From the NCBI GenBank assembly GCA_947523045.1, contig CANNUR010000218.1, positions 1 to 5,232 on the forward strand: DNA of 5,232 nt, given 5' to 3'. Numbering within the stretch: position 1 is the first letter of the stretch; every line of letters begins with the position of its first letter. This document shows positions 4,470 to 5,232 of the stretch, piece by piece. The stretch is from an uncultured Prosthecobacter sp. Lineage in GTDB: Bacteria; Verrucomicrobiota; Verrucomicrobiia; Verrucomicrobiales; Verrucomicrobiaceae. The translations under genes were made by a program, and so were the position numbers. The notes under the pieces were generated by a model, which was given only the letters and a program-made list of their open reading frames with translations, searched no databases and was not told where the DNA came from.

Positions 4470-5232
4470 ATGGATGAAGCTATGCAGGACAAGCCGGTTG
4501 ATCCGCCGCCACCGGACGAGGTCGCCCGACGGCTTGAGGATTTCATTCGTACCAGCCTTGGCGGGCAGGTGGTCTTTGCCTCGTCTCCCGGTACTCTAGG
4601 CGCGCAGCCCGGCGCTGCCGTGCCGCCAGGGGCAGCGACAGAGATAGCTGACGAGGCCTTTGAATTCCATTGGCGCCCGGCCGAGATCAAGGCCCACCTC
4701 GACCGCTTTGTGATTCGCCAGGACGAAGCCAAGAAGGTGCTGGCGACCGCGGTTTGCGATCACTACAACCATGCGCGCATGCTCGCCGAGGCGCGCCGTC
4801 AGCCGGGGGCGGCCGTGCCCGAGTTCAGCAAGCAGAATGTGCTCATTGTCGGACCGACCGGCGTTGGCAAAACCTACCTGGTGAAGCACATCGCCGAGCT
4901 CGTCGGTGTGCCCTTCGTCAAGGCCGATGCCACCAAGTTCAGCGAAACCGGTTACGTTGGCGCCGATGTCGATGATCTGGTGCGTGATCTCGTGGCGAAG
5001 GCGAACGGCGACATCACCCTTGCCGAGCACGGCATCATCTACCTTGATGAGATCGACAAGCTGGCCACCGGTGGTGAGGGGCGGATTGGCCGAGATGTCA
5101 GTGGTCGCGGCGTGCAGACGGCCTTGCTGAAGCTCATGGAGGAGACTGAGGTGCCATTGCATGCGCCCAACGACATCCGCGGGCAAATGCAGATGATGTT
5201 CGAGCCTCGCCGCGCCCGCGGCGGCCGCGAGG
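4470..5232 (+). CDS. ClpX-like AAA+ ATPase without zinc finger, N-terminal part
   Basis: The frame is open from ATG 4470 to the window edge, 254 residues without a stop. It carries the ClpX-type core: Walker A GPTGVGKT (128-135), [15 protein letters not shown] with the pore-loop tyrosine Y162, Walker B IIYLDEID (189-196, catalytic E194), and the pore-2 segment [20 protein letters not shown] (207-226). Such proteins are hexameric cytoplasmic unfoldases driven by ATP. Unlike ClpX, it has no four-cysteine zinc-binding domain; residues 1-65 hold a short helix-like stretch ([10 protein letters not shown]) and a Pro/Ala-rich linker instead. The ClpP-docking loop, sensor 2 and arginine finger would lie beyond the edge, so partnership with ClpP cannot be judged. 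It resembles a distinct ClpX-related family whose members share FSETGYVG and LMEETEV. It follows the lipoprotein by 48 bases containing a hairpin, with no Shine-Dalgarno. Family call firm; substrate unknown; probably not the housekeeping ClpX. Confidence 0.92.
   Translation, partial: MDEAMQDKPVDPPPPDEVARRLEDFIRTSLGGQVVFASSPGTLGAQPGAAVPPGAATEIADEAFEFHWRPAEIKAHLDRFVIRQDEAKKVLATAVCDHYNHARMLAEARRQPGAAVPEFSKQNVLIVGPTGVGKTYLVKHIAELVGVPFVKADATKFSETGYVGADVDDLVRDLVAKANGDITLAEHGIIYLDEIDKLATGGEGRIGRDVSGRGVQTALLKLMEETEVPLHAPNDIRGQMQMMFEPRRARGGRE

Noticed and set aside
4470..5232. Canonical housekeeping ClpX
   Set aside because: The N-terminal zinc-binding cysteines are missing, the linker is different, and there is no clpP or tig next to it; better described as ClpX-like.

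Overview
The window is GC-rich and densely coding. It carries two divergent gene blocks around a 309-base intergenic region (2022-2330). The gene families suggest a Verrucomicrobiota bacterium, possibly of the Opitutales: a CobA-HemD fusion, membrane-anchored coiled-coil proteins with a small C-terminal beta-type domain, a tiny lipoprotein, and a ClpX-like ATPase without the ClpX zinc finger. This assignment rests on remembered family distribution, with no 16S or other marker in the window, so it is tentative.

Left block, minus strand. A complete 510-residue CobA-HemD fusion (2021 to 489) should make uroporphyrinogen III and methylate it to precorrin-2, the entry to siroheme and corrinoids. 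Thirty bases downstream starts a PAS-domain sensor protein (458 to 1) that runs off the window. It lies in the same reading frame as cobA-hemD, separated by one TGA and no other stop. The two are probably co-transcribed.

Intergenic region, 2022-2330. It holds two divergent promoter-like sequences with the same layout (TTGTCG, 17 bases, TAnnAA). Between the minus-strand promoter and the cobA-hemD start, nested inverted repeats could fold into a branched RNA leader.

Right block, plus strand. Four closely spaced genes: a 351-residue anchored coiled-coil protein ending in four 16-residue NSDPFG repeats (2331-3386); a 261-residue anchored coiled-coil protein with a similar C-terminal domain, apparently a diverged paralogue (3427-4212); a 66-residue lipoprotein (4221-4421); and a ClpX-like AAA+ ATPase cut by the window edge (4470-5232). 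The gaps are 40, 8 and 48 bases, so this looks like one operon. The first three products point to the cell envelope and the fourth to protein unfolding in the cytoplasm. How they act together cannot be read from the sequence. A strong hairpin just before the ATPase start could adjust its expression relative to the envelope genes.

I saw no tRNA, rRNA, CRISPR array, insertion sequence or phage gene. The most unusual elements are the possible structured leader of cobA-hemD, the paralogous coiled-coil pair linked to a ClpX-like ATPase, and the 48-base coding repeat.
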